Positions 1 to 8,900 of a stretch of DNA of 48,952 nucleotides are shown here, one piece after another. Below the pieces are notes generated by a model. It was given only the letters and a program-made list of their open reading frames with translations. It made no database searches and was not told the DNA's origin. The stretch's first letter is position 1, and each line of letters starts with the position of its first letter. The stretch covers positions 1-48,952 of the forward strand of contig JAFQIA010000015.1 of NCBI GenBank assembly GCA_017397725.1, in the 5' to 3' direction. Both the position numbers and the translations under genes were made by a program. This DNA comes from Clostridia bacterium (lineage in GTDB: Bacteria > Bacillota > Clostridia > Monoglobales > Monoglobaceae).

Positions 1-1
1 T

Positions 2-151
2 GAATTTGAGGATTTGCAAAAGGTTGAAGACCGTTTAATAGACGGGCCTTATATTCATCATTTTGTTGAAATGGAAGGCGATTATAAGAAAGAAATCAAA
101 GAATTCTGTAAGTATTTCCAAAATCTTAACTATGATTCATCATTAGAATAG
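2..151 (+). CDS. C-terminal end of a probable L-fucose/L-arabinose isomerase family protein (partial)
   Basis: An open frame runs in from the left edge and stops with TAG at 149-151, leaving 49 C-terminal residues. They contain GPYIHHFVEMEGDY followed by an acidic, aromatic-rich tail. A GPYIHH segment followed by a G-(D/N)-Y motif resembles, as I recall it, the end of L-fucose isomerase-type sugar isomerases. The next gene, 33 bp downstream, is a rhamnulokinase, which fits an isomerase-kinase catabolic pair. The identification is an inference from a short tail and context. The rest of the gene lies outside the window. Confidence 0.45.
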   Translation, partial: EFEDLQKVEDRLIDGPYIHHFVEMEGDYKKEIKEFCKYFQNLNYDSSLE

Positions 152-184
152 GCACAATAGCAGGAATGTCATTGAGGTGAAAGT

Positions 185-1558
185 ATGAACTATCGTCTTG
201 CCATTGATATCGGTGCTTCTTCGGGTCGGCATATTTTGGGATGCCTGAATAACGGAATCCTGACCATTGAGGAAGTATACCGATTTGAAAACAATTTGAA
301 AAAAGAGGGCAATTCTCTTATTTGGGATACAGAGAAACTATTTTCCCATATTCTTGAGGGATTAAAGGAATGCAAAAAACGGGGAACGATTCCCGAAACT
401 GTAGCAATTGATACATGGGGTGTGGACTATGTCCTGTTGGATGAAGAGGAAAAGATTATCTCCCCTGTGTATTGTTACAGGGATTCCCGTACCGAGGAGG
501 CAGTCAATCAGGTACATAACATGATTGATCCCAAAGAACTGTATCGTATCGCAGGAATCCAAAAACAGCCGTTTAATACCATCTACCAACTTTACTGTGA
601 CAAGCAGAGCGGAAAACTGGAACAGGCGAAGCATTTCCTGATGATGCCTGCATATTTCTCTTATCGGCTTTGCGGTGTGATGGCGAATGAATATACCAAT
701 CTCACAACAACCGGACTGATGAATGCCAAACGTTGCGAGGTTGATTCAACAATCATGGATGCATTGGGGATTGATTCTAACCTGTTTGGAACCATGATGG
801 ACCCTGGGACTGTACTTGGAGAATTTACCAATGCAATCAAACAGGAAGTAGGTTTTTCTTCCACAGTAATGTTTTGCCCCAGCCACGATACTGCTGCAGC
901 AGTCGCGGCGTGTCCTCAGAAAGAGCATGATATCTACATTTCTTCGGGAACATGGAGTCTGATTGGAACGGAATTACTTGCCCCCGTGTTAACGGAAGAG
1001 GCGCAGAATGCTAACTTTACCAATGAGGGCGGTATCGAGCATCGATTCCGTTTTCTGAAGAATTATATGGGGATGTGGCTATTGCAGAATATCCGGAAAA
1101 ACCTGAACAAAAGCCTTACCTATGATGAGATGATGCATCTGGCAGAGGAATGCGACACCTATTCGTATATTGATGTGAACGCCAAAGAGTTTCTGGCTCC
1201 CGATTCTATGATAGAGGCTATCAAGGACTATTTGAAAAAGCCGGACATATCCCTCGGGGAAGTTTTGAACAGCGTGTATCACTCGTTGGCAAAATCCTAT
1301 CGGGATGCGGTGGAAGAGGTAGAAAAGGTTACCGGAACCAAAACCGATACTATTCATATTGTAGGCGGGGGTTGTCAGGATCAATACTTAAACCGCCTGA
1401 CTGCCATCTATACCAAAAAGAAGGTAACCGCAGGGCCGGTGGAAACCACAGCGCTTGGAAACATCATTACACAGTATTATGCACCGGAGCAAGGGTATAC
1501 CCTTGCAAAACTAAGAGAAATTGTGGCAAATTCTTTTGCCATTGAGACGGTTCAATAA
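185..1558 (+). CDS. rhaB: Rhamnulokinase (FGGY carbohydrate kinase)
   Basis: Cytoplasmic kinase of the FGGY family, predicted to phosphorylate L-rhamnulose (or a related 6-deoxyketose such as fuculose) with ATP. The 457-residue protein begins with the phosphate-binding motif DIGASSGRHILG (residues 8-19). It carries IDTWGVDYVLLD near residue 75 and a C-terminal GGGCQDQYLNRLTA segment, all typical of RhaB. The length is slightly below the usual 480 or so. The ATG is preceded by GAGGTG at 174-179. It follows the isomerase fragment by 33 bp and precedes an esterase by 24 bp, consistent with a small catabolic operon. Substrate choice between rhamnulose and other deoxyketoses cannot be fixed from sequence alone. 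Confidence 0.88.
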   Translation: MNYRLAIDIGASSGRHILGCLNNGILTIEEVYRFENNLKKEGNSLIWDTEKLFSHILEGLKECKKRGTIPETVAIDTWGVDYVLLDEEEKIISPVYCYRDSRTEEAVNQVHNMIDPKELYRIAGIQKQPFNTIYQLYCDKQSGKLEQAKHFLMMPAYFSYRLCGVMANEYTNLTTTGLMNAKRCEVDSTIMDALGIDSNLFGTMMDPGTVLGEFTNAIKQEVGFSSTVMFCPSHDTAAAVAACPQKEHDIYISSGTWSLIGTELLAPVLTEEAQNANFTNEGGIEHRFRFLKNYMGMWLLQNIRKNLNKSLTYDEMMHLAEECDTYSYIDVNAKEFLAPDSMIEAIKDYLKKPDISLGEVLNSVYHSLAKSYRDAVEEVEKVTGTKTDTIHIVGGGCQDQYLNRLTAIYTKKKVTAGPVETTALGNIITQYYAPEQGYTLAKLREIVANSFAIETVQ

Positions 1559-1582
1559 ATACAGATACAAGGAGAAAAACTT

Positions 1583-2389
1583 ATGATTTATCATGTGCAG
1601 GAATTTGGCGTGGATTATGCGGCGATGGGAGTGAGTGCGCCTCCAAGAAAAACTACGTTGACATCGTATATTTTAACGCCGTCTGAGGTAGAGTGGACCG
1701 TGCGTCCGGCAATCATTATTTGTCCAGGTGGAGGATATGAATATACATCAGCCAGAGAGGCTGAACCTGTTGCTATGAAATTTTTGGCAGCTGGATTTCA
1801 TTGCTTCGTTCTGGATTATGCAGTAGCACCTTCGGGATGGCCTGCACCCTGTTGTGAGCTTTCTAAGGCGGTTTCCTACGTAAGGAGTATCGCAGATGAA
1901 AATGGAATCGACAAAAACAAGGTGTTTGTTTGCGGATTTTCGGCAGGAGGACATTTGGCTGCAAGCATCGGGGTTCATTACGACAAGGAAATCGTTCGCA
2001 AATTTTCAGGCGTGAAGGGGCTTGAAAACAAGCCTGACGGTATGATTTTATGTTATCCGGTTATCACCGATCACGATACCCATGAAGGAACGATGAAAAA
2101 TTTCATTGCGGGACGAGATGAAGTGAAAGAACTTTTCGGACTTGAAAACTATGTCACTGTGGACACTCCTAAAACATTTATATGGCATACTTTTGAGGAT
2201 CGAGCGGTACCGGTTGCAAGTACCACAAGATTTGTCAATGCCTTGGTTGAAAATGGTGTTGAGTGTGAGGCACATATTTTCCCCAAGGGGCACCACGGAC
2301 TGGCACTGGCAAACAGATTAACAGGTAGTGTTGATGAAGAAGCTTCAGTTTGGATTGATATGGCAATCAAATGGGTTAATCATTTTTGA
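1583..2389 (+). CDS. Alpha/beta-hydrolase, acetyl-xylan-esterase/lipase-like
   Basis: A 268-residue alpha/beta-hydrolase of the small carbohydrate-esterase/lipase type (Aes-like). The oxyanion-hole stretch CPGGGYEYTS is near residues 48-57, the nucleophile elbow GFSAGG places the catalytic serine at residue 120, and the terminal GHHGLAL provides the catalytic histidine near 237. There is no signal peptide, so it acts in the cytoplasm, probably deacetylating imported sugars or small glycosides. AAGGAG lies just ahead of the ATG. It follows rhaB by 24 bp, so a role in deoxysugar or decorated-glycan use is likely. The exact ester substrate is unknown. Confidence 0.8.
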   Translation: MIYHVQEFGVDYAAMGVSAPPRKTTLTSYILTPSEVEWTVRPAIIICPGGGYEYTSAREAEPVAMKFLAAGFHCFVLDYAVAPSGWPAPCCELSKAVSYVRSIADENGIDKNKVFVCGFSAGGHLAASIGVHYDKEIVRKFSGVKGLENKPDGMILCYPVITDHDTHEGTMKNFIAGRDEVKELFGLENYVTVDTPKTFIWHTFEDRAVPVASTTRFVNALVENGVECEAHIFPKGHHGLALANRLTGSVDEEASVWIDMAIKWVNHF

Positions 2390-2413
2390 GTAAAATTTTG
2401 AAAATAGTTTTGC

Positions 2414-2638
2414 TTGGGTAGGGTGCGCACAAAACCAGAAAATGCTAAAGAAATTGTAACGATTTCTTATTATATTACCAATCCAATGGGAATCAGGGCG
2501 ATTGCGTTGATCAGTTCCCCACTCTGTTTGGTATATAATTTGGTGAACCACTCGTTAGGAACAATATTGGCAGAGATATTTTCAATATTATCAAGTTTGA
2601 TAGGGATTATGCGATATAATGAAAGGGGGAATTCATAA
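2414..2638 (+). pseudogene. Remnant of a YgjV-like inner-membrane protein (C-terminal piece)
   Basis: This frame has no clear ribosome binding site and begins at a TTG. From about residue 23 it reads like the last two membrane helices of small YgjV-type membrane proteins: TNPMGIRAIALISSPLC, then VYNLVNHSLGTILAEIF, then LSSLIGIMRYN. The N-terminal helices are missing. I read it as a decayed fragment lying between the esterase and the oxidoreductase. Its last codons contain the AAAGGGGGA ribosome binding site (2621-2629) of the next gene. The alternative is meaningless intergenic sequence, because the family match is from memory of its C-terminal pattern. Confidence 0.35.
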
Positions 2639-3838
2639 ATGTTTTTAGAAGAAACCATACAAACACAAGTGATTAAGGGGTATGATGTTGCGGTATGCGG
2701 CGGCGGTTTTGCGGGTATTTCTGCGGCTCTTGCAGCTGCAAGGCATGGTAAAAAGGTGATTCTTTTTGAACAGCAATACATCCTTGGCGGGCTTGGAACG
2801 GCAGGACTTGTAACCATTTATCTTCCCCTTTGTGATGGGTTTGGGCATCAGGTTTCCTTTGGGATTGCTGAGGAACTGTTTCGTCTGTCTATTCTTCACG
2901 GAGCGGAGGCGGAGTATCCGGAAAATTGGTTGGACAACAAAGGTGGACGAGGGGAGAAAGACCCAAGGTTTGAAGTTCAGTACAATCCGCATCTGTTTGC
3001 CATTCTTGCAGAAAAATTGTTAAAGGATACAGGGGTTACCATCCTGTATGGCACTCGTGTGGCAGGTATCGACCAAGCCGATGGTAAGATTGAACATATT
3101 ATTGTGGAGAATAAATCCGGCAGAACTGCATACCAAATCCAATCGGTTGTTGACGCAACAGGGGATTGTGATGTGGCAAAGCTTGCAGACGTGCCCACCG
3201 AAACATTTAAGCAGGGCAATCTGCTTGCGGCGTGGTATTATTCTGCGGGGAAGGATGGTTATCGGTTACATACGCTGGGATATAGTGATATTCCTGATGA
3301 AGAAAAAACCAAAGAAAATCAGGTAGAAAAACTCAGCAAGAAGAGATTTTCGGGATTGGATGCAGAGGCGCTTTCGGAGCAGGTTTGTATGTCCCATCAA
3401 TCTACCTACCACGATTTTTTGAAAAAGAGGAAAGAAGATGTGTCTTTGTTTCCGGTAACCATTGCGACCATTCCTCAAATCAGAATGACCCGAAAAATCG
3501 TTGGGGAATATGAGCTGTCCGACAGGGAGGAACATCAGTATTTTGAGGATTCCATCGGGATGGTGTCCAACTGGAAAAAGAGAGGACCCATCTACGAAGT
3601 GCCTTTCAGAACCCTTTATAACAAGAAAATCAAAAATCTCATTTGTGCCGGAAGATGTACCTCTGTCAACGAAACCCTTTGGGATGTAATGCGGGTGATT
3701 CCCTGCTGTGCAGTGACAGGACAGGCTGCGGGAACCGCTGCGGCGATGACGAATGATTTTCCCAATCTTGAAGTGAAGCAACTGCAGGAGAGACTAAAAA
3801 GTGACGGTGTCGTGCTTCATGAACATGAAATCTTTTAA
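2639..3838 (+). CDS. FAD-dependent oxidoreductase (FAD_oxidored family)
   Basis: A 399-residue flavoprotein of the FAD_oxidored type. The dinucleotide-binding fold is at residues 14-45: GGGFAGISAALAAARHGK, with an acidic residue closing strand two in LFEQQ. The C-terminal FAD-contacting block NLICAGRCTSVNETLWDVMR, then VTGQAAGTAAAM, is characteristic. No signal peptide or heme motif is seen. It sits behind rhaB and the esterase but is separated by 249 bp, so it may be a separate transcript. The ATG is supported by AAAGGGGGA nine bases upstream. Family members act on unusual sugars or other polyols and are often found in glycan-use loci, but the substrate here is unknown. Confidence 0.8.
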   Translation: MFLEETIQTQVIKGYDVAVCGGGFAGISAALAAARHGKKVILFEQQYILGGLGTAGLVTIYLPLCDGFGHQVSFGIAEELFRLSILHGAEAEYPENWLDNKGGRGEKDPRFEVQYNPHLFAILAEKLLKDTGVTILYGTRVAGIDQADGKIEHIIVENKSGRTAYQIQSVVDATGDCDVAKLADVPTETFKQGNLLAAWYYSAGKDGYRLHTLGYSDIPDEEKTKENQVEKLSKKRFSGLDAEALSEQVCMSHQSTYHDFLKKRKEDVSLFPVTIATIPQIRMTRKIVGEYELSDREEHQYFEDSIGMVSNWKKRGPIYEVPFRTLYNKKIKNLICAGRCTSVNETLWDVMRVIPCCAVTGQAAGTAAAMTNDFPNLEVKQLQERLKSDGVVLHEHEIF

Positions 3839-3889
3839 TATCAACAAACATTAAAGAAATAGTATTCTTTCACATATGCTACATAACCA

Positions 3890-3940
3890 TTAGGTTCTGG
3901 TGGCAAAACCGTGCAGGTTCAAGTCCTGTCGCCCGCACCA
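3890..3940 (+). other. 3' half of a tRNA-Leu(UAG) gene; probable attachment site of an integrated element
   Basis: These 51 bases match a bacterial tRNA-Leu(UAG) from the anticodon onward. They show anticodon TAG (3891-3893), the 3' anticodon stem TCTGG, a long class II variable arm, a T-arm with GCAGG-TTCAAGT-CCTGT, the acceptor 3' strand CGCCCGC, discriminator A and encoded CCA. The 5' acceptor strand (GCGGGCG), D-arm and 5' anticodon stem are absent upstream, so no functional tRNA is possible. Partial 3' tRNA ends followed by the native terminator are the typical scar of tyrosine-integrase insertion into a tRNA gene. The integrated segment would lie to the left (lower coordinates). Decay by a simple deletion is the alternative. 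Confidence 0.75.
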
Positions 3941-3975
3941 AAAACGGCAAGATTCTTAAGAATCTTGCCGTTTTT
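3940..3975 (+). terminator. Rho-independent terminator behind the tRNA-Leu fragment
   Basis: A perfect palindrome: CGGCAAGATTCTT (3945-3957) mirrored by AAGAATCTTGCCG (3958-3970), flanked by A5 on the left and T5 on the right. It would terminate in either direction. It directly abuts the CCA end of the tRNA fragment and was probably the native tRNA terminator. It also closes the oxidoreductase transcript. Confidence 0.85.
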
Positions 3976-4013
3976 ACGTTGCGGGCAAAGGGGATAGGGC
4001 TCCTCGAAAATAA

Positions 4014-4042
4014 TTGACAAAGTATGTTCGCAATGATATAAT
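4014..4042 (+). promoter_or_regulatory. Consensus sigma-A promoter of the surface-protein operon
   Basis: A perfect -35 TTGACA (4014-4019) and a perfect -10 TATAAT (4037-4042) are separated by 17 bp. Transcription should begin near 4049. This makes the in-frame ATG at 4063 unlikely as a start because it has no ribosome binding site, and supports the ATG at 4090. Confidence 0.88.
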
Positions 4043-4089
4043 GAAAACAATTATGGGAGCATATGTTTTTCGACAAGGGAGCGTTGGAA

Positions 4090-5265
4090 ATGAGAAATTG
4101 TCTAATTGCATTTTTTTTAGTTTTTGCGGTACTTACAATGGCGATTCCTGTTGGTGCGGCGACGGATGCAGCAACCTTTATGGTGAGCGTTCCGACCCAA
4201 CTGCCCATGGCGGGTGAGGAGTTTGAAGTAACCGTTGATATCAGCAATAACCCAGGATTTTGTGCCATTCAGTTTACCTTGGATTATGATGAATCTCAGG
4301 TGATTTGCAAAGCTATCAAAACGGAGGCACTGATTGATGGATCCCTTTCGGCAACGAATCCGGACGCGGGAGGAAGTGCTATTGTTTCTGCGGCGTCGTT
4401 GGAGGCCATTCGTGGGGACGGAGCTGTTGCGGGTTACTTATTCGAGGCAATCGAAGATATCACGGAATTCAATTTTAAGTTAAAGGATATCACTTTAAGC
4501 GACGAAGATCTCAATGATATCAGCTATCAGCTTGACGGAGCACTGGAGGAAGAGGTGATTCCGGATATTGGTGAGATTCCGGAAGAAGAAATCACGGACG
4601 AACCTGTGATTGAGAATGTAGGGGGAGGTTCTTACCAAGAGACCCCAACACCTGATTCCGAAATAGAGGAAGATTCCAATATTACCGAAGAGGAACCTGT
4701 TCAGTCGCATCTTTTTGAAGATGTGAAAGGACATTGGGCGGAAAGCTTTGTAAACGAGGCCGTCCGCTTAGGCCTTTTCAAAGGCGATGACCAAGGAAGA
4801 TTCCGTCCCGATGATAATGTAACGCGTGCGCAGTTTGTTACGGTGTTATGGAGAATGACAGGCTCCCCTGAAGTTCAGGATCAAACACCATTTGCGGATA
4901 TCGATGACCAGATTGATGAATTTAAGTCAGCAATTGCGTGGGGATATGCCAATGGTTATATCAACGGTGTATCAGAACATATATTTGATCCAAACGGGAC
5001 TTTGACGCGGGAAGCCGGAATGAAGATTCTTCACTACTACTCCGGTGGCGAAATAGGAGCAGAGCAAGCCTTCACGGCTGTATATGATGGCTTGTTTGCA
5101 GATAGTTCCGAAATTTCACCGTGGGCAAAGAACTCTATTTATTGGGGTGTGTATCAAAAGCTAATCGCCGGGACATCAGCCGACACCCTTTCCCCCAAGG
5201 GCACAGCAACGCGGGCACAACTGGCGAAGATACTGGTTAATTATAGAGAGTATACGAATCGATAA
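4090..5265 (+). CDS. Surface protein with a cohesin-like domain and three SLH domains
   Basis: A 391-residue exported protein. The signal peptide occupies residues 1-23 and ends in PVGAA. Residues about 27-150 form a cohesin-like beta-sandwich (AGEEFEVTVDISNNPGF, then QFTLDYDESQV, GDGAVAGYLFEA). A Glu/Pro/Thr-rich linker spans about 150-205. Three SLH modules follow, near 208-262, 267-315 and 335-385, with FEDVKGHWAE, FRPDDNVTRAQF and LSPKGTATRAQL. SLH modules bind pyruvylated cell-wall polymer, so this would be a wall-anchored cohesin, like an anchoring scaffoldin. The start at 4090 follows GGGAG at 4077-4081; a 4063 start would add nine residues. The dockerin gene begins 11 bp downstream, suggesting a binding pair. 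Confidence 0.8.
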   Translation: MRNCLIAFFLVFAVLTMAIPVGAATDAATFMVSVPTQLPMAGEEFEVTVDISNNPGFCAIQFTLDYDESQVICKAIKTEALIDGSLSATNPDAGGSAIVSAASLEAIRGDGAVAGYLFEAIEDITEFNFKLKDITLSDEDLNDISYQLDGALEEEVIPDIGEIPEEEITDEPVIENVGGGSYQETPTPDSEIEEDSNITEEEPVQSHLFEDVKGHWAESFVNEAVRLGLFKGDDQGRFRPDDNVTRAQFVTVLWRMTGSPEVQDQTPFADIDDQIDEFKSAIAWGYANGYINGVSEHIFDPNGTLTREAGMKILHYYSGGEIGAEQAFTAVYDGLFADSSEISPWAKNSIYWGVYQKLIAGTSADTLSPKGTATRAQLAKILVNYREYTNR

Positions 5266-5276
5266 GGAGGATGAAC

Positions 5277-5987
5277 ATGAAAAGGAAAATGTGTATGCTG
5301 TTGACCATGCTTATGATTGCTTCGGCGATTTTCAGTACATTTGCATTGGCAGCGGGAACGAATGTTGCAAGTGGGTTTTACAATATCGGTTCCAAGGAGA
5401 ATGTTACGATTACTCCTTATGCAACGAATAGAGTTGTGACAGGCATCGGCCAGGATATTGATGGTGACGAAGATGAGGACACATGGTATGTCAATTCCAA
5501 CAGAATGAAGGTAACCTATACCGTGGCAGATGATGAAGGATATTACGGTGTCTTGTTGGTTGAAGGTAGAGACTTGCCAACGGTTGACAATACTATTTTT
5601 TACATTGACCAAGTGGTCCCTAAGGAGAATGTGGTAGAATTTGATGTCTATCCTCTTTTGCCCACATCTGCGAATAATGCAAAGGAAATTACCGAGATGA
5701 CCTTGTATATTTCCTGCAGCAAGCCGGGAGCAAGTCTTATTTCCATTCCCCTTTCGTACGTTGTTGGTGAAGAGGCAAAGATTACCTATACGCTGGGTGA
5801 TGTTGACAATGATGGGGTATATGGAGTCAAGGATGCGTTAATTGTATTGCAGATTGGTGTACAGAAGTATCAGCCGACGGAGGCAGAGAGAGCTGCTGCA
5901 GATGTGGATGGTGATGGCATTTGTGGCGTAAAAGATGCTTTGCTGATTTTGCAATATGGTACTGGTAAGATTGATTCTTTTAGATAA
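5277..5987 (+). CDS. Secreted protein with a C-terminal type I dockerin module
   Basis: A 236-residue exported protein with a signal peptide in residues 1-25. Residues about 28-165 form a beta-rich region I do not recognise. The C-terminal dockerin (about 170-236) has two calcium-binding loops, GDVDNDGVYGVKDALIVLQ and ADVDGDGICGVKDALLILQ, each in the D-x-D/N-x-D-G pattern followed by a helix. Both loops carry near-identical VKDAL recognition positions. AAGGAGG (5264-5270) abuts an ATG at 5271, so the ATG at 5277 with a 6-base spacing is preferred. It lies between two SLH proteins that each carry a cohesin-like domain, and I infer that it docks onto one of them. It has no visible catalytic domain. 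Confidence 0.82.
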   Translation: MKRKMCMLLTMLMIASAIFSTFALAAGTNVASGFYNIGSKENVTITPYATNRVVTGIGQDIDGDEDEDTWYVNSNRMKVTYTVADDEGYYGVLLVEGRDLPTVDNTIFYIDQVVPKENVVEFDVYPLLPTSANNAKEITEMTLYISCSKPGASLISIPLSYVVGEEAKITYTLGDVDNDGVYGVKDALIVLQIGVQKYQPTEAERAAADVDGDGICGVKDALLILQYGTGKIDSFR

Positions 5988-5998
5988 GGAGTGAGAAT

Positions 5999-8900
5999 AT
6001 GAAATACGCAATGAAAAAGATATTTGCTGTACTTTTGACAGTTGCTATGATGGTACAATTGGTCCCTGTTTTTGCGGCAACTGTTGCAGAAGGAACCAAT
6101 AACAAGACTATCTACTTTGCATTGGATTTTTATAACGAAGATGAAAATGCACAGGTGACAGAAGTTGCGGCAAATGAGAACTTTTATGTTTATGTGAATT
6201 TTTTTGGAAACCCTTCGGTGGCAGATGATAGTGTGCAAGCCTATAATCTGTTGATTGGCTATGATGCGGCGAAGGTTTCCTTCCCCTTCGATGACGAGAG
6301 TTTTCTGGGGGCATTGCATACCCCGTCGCAGTTAACTCACAATTATGGAAACGGCGTCGCACTTGTGCAAGGCTTGGCAAACGGCGGTATAAAAAAGGGT
6401 TTTAGCATTGCGACTTCCGGCACCCTGTTCAAGCTGTTTTTGACAGCAACCTCCAATCTTACTGAAGCAGATTTGAGAGGAATCTCTTTGGTGCAATCTA
6501 CCGGAATTAGCGGTAAAGAAGATACCTATGTACTTGATGGTAATATCCCTGCCGGTCAATTCACGGTTGTTCAGGTTCCGGCGATTGCAGTTGGCGATGC
6601 GGCGGGAAACATCTATACCGATACCACTGCCGATGAGATTAAGGCGATGATTCCATCTTTTACCATGATCGATGGTTCCGGTCAGAGCACGGAATATACT
6701 CAAAATGATACTCAGTGGAGTGACCTCAGTGTGGTACTGCCGTCTGCAGGTTTGGTAGTTGGCAAAAACACATTGACGGCCTCTTACAATGGCTATGAAT
6801 GTGAATTTGAAATCACGGTACTTGACAGGGTGGAAAACATTGCGGTGACCACTGCTCCGACAAAGACTACCTATACCGCGTTTGAAACCTTCGATAAAGC
6901 CGGAATGGTGGTAACTGCTACCTACGAAAGCGGACAAACCGAAGATGTAACCGCTGACTGTGTGGTTGATACCACAACCGCGCTGAAGGTTGCGGATACC
7001 AGCTGGGAAATTTCTTACGGCGATAAGAAAGCAACCCAGACCATTACCGTCAATCCCAAGCAGATTGCGGTACCGGTGGTATCCGGAAACGAAGTGGCAT
7101 ATAACGGATTAGAGCAGGAAATTGCTTATTCCGTAGCGGTCGATACAGAATACGTTTCTGTTAGCGGTGAAACAAGCGGCAAGAATGCCAAATCATATAC
7201 TGCAGTTGCATCCTTAAAGGATAAAGCCAATACCGTTTGGGCGACTGGCGCAGGCAATGCAGATGTTCGACTTTCTTGGACCATTGGCAAAGCAACCATC
7301 GCAAGCGGCATTGCTCCTATGACCAAGAAGTATACGGCAACCTATGCAGAGCTCCCCGTAGAGGCTACTGTAACCGGTATCAACGAGAACGTATCTGCAG
7401 ATATCACATGGTATGCAGATGCAGCATGGACCCAACCGGCATCTGGAAATGCCCAGATTGCGGCAAGCTATACGGGAGCGGGACAGACGGTGAACCTTTA
7501 TTATGTGGCGTCCGGCATGGACAACTATAACGATTATAAGGGTTCTGTTACCGTTTCTGTGACCGATAAGGATGCGGGAACCGTTACTTGGACCAATGTT
7601 ATGAATGGCTGGAGTTACAGTAACAAAACTGCTACCGGCACATACAGCGAGAATGGATACACCATTTCTGGGGATATGTTTACCGTAAAAGATAGCAGAG
7701 GCAACACCCTTTCCGGTAATAAAACGGTTACCATAACCAATGCATCCGGAGACCTTGCCAACAAGATTACCAATGTGGGAACTTATACCATCACTGTTTC
7801 CTATGAGGATAAGGATAATAAGGCTTCTGACCAGTTTACTGCGGTGGTCAATCCCAAATCCATTGAGGGATTTGCGGTTTCCTTGAAGATTGGCGACGGA
7901 AATGCAGTCCAGACCAGCAACACCAATCCGCTTACCTGTACTTATACAGGAAGTGAGATTGCTCCTGTTGTTGCAGGTGTTTCTGGTGTTGCAGCAGGTA
8001 ATTATGTAGTAGACAATCAGGCGCAGGGAACCACCCTGAGCGCAACCAATGTCAGTGATGCCGCTTATACCATTGCGGTAAAAGGTACCGGAAACTACAC
8101 CGGAACCGCTTACGGATACTGGAAGATCACTCCGGCGGAAATTCAAATTTCCGGAGCTGTTGTTGCAGAAAAGGTTTATAATGGAAGCACAGACGATGCA
8201 GATATAACCAGTGTTACCTTTAGTGGAGCGGACAGCTTAGAAAAGGGTGTAGATTATACCGTTACAAGCGCAACTTATGCAGGTGCCAATGCGGGCGAAA
8301 GCGTGCCTGTTACCTTTGCAGTTGCATTGACCAATTCCCAGAAGGCAAAGAACTATACCTTAACCACGACATCCGGTTCTGCCAACGGTCGCATTACGCA
8401 GGCTGCAGCACCGAGCCTTTCGGCAGCTGCAGTACAGACTTTGTTGTCTGAAAATGTGGTAGCCGGTGCGAAGGACTACCCCTTTGACCTTGCAAGAATT
8501 GTTTCCGGAATCCCTGCTGATGCCGGAAGTGTCACCTATGGGGTGAAGACCGAAGGAACCTATGTGAAGAAGATAGGAACCGGTATTGATGGCTCTGCAC
8601 TCAAGGTTCAGGTCGCACAACCGCAACAAGCTGGTGTAACGGATTCTGTTGTGATTACGGTTTCCAGTACAAACTATATGGATGCGGACGTTACCGTAAA
8701 CTTTGAATTTAAGAATAAGACTTCTGTGACAATCACTCTTGGCAATGTAACTGCCACTTATGGAGATGCTTATACTGTTGCAGGAAGTTATACCAATCAA
8801 CCCCAGAGCGGTTATACATGGAGCTATACCTATGAGGGCATTGAGGGTACCGCTTATGCGGCAAGCACCGAAAAACCCACCAAGGCAGGGACTTATCGCG

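Noticed and set aside
3879..4268. Minus-strand 129-residue frame containing ATGLEPAR
   Set aside because: This peptide comes from translating the antisense of tRNA-Leu, a well-known false protein signature. The frame crosses the tRNA fragment and terminator.
5271..5276. ATG at 5271 as start of the dockerin gene
   Set aside because: It directly abuts the AAGGAGG, leaving no spacing; the ATG at 5277 has normal spacing and begins the signal peptide.
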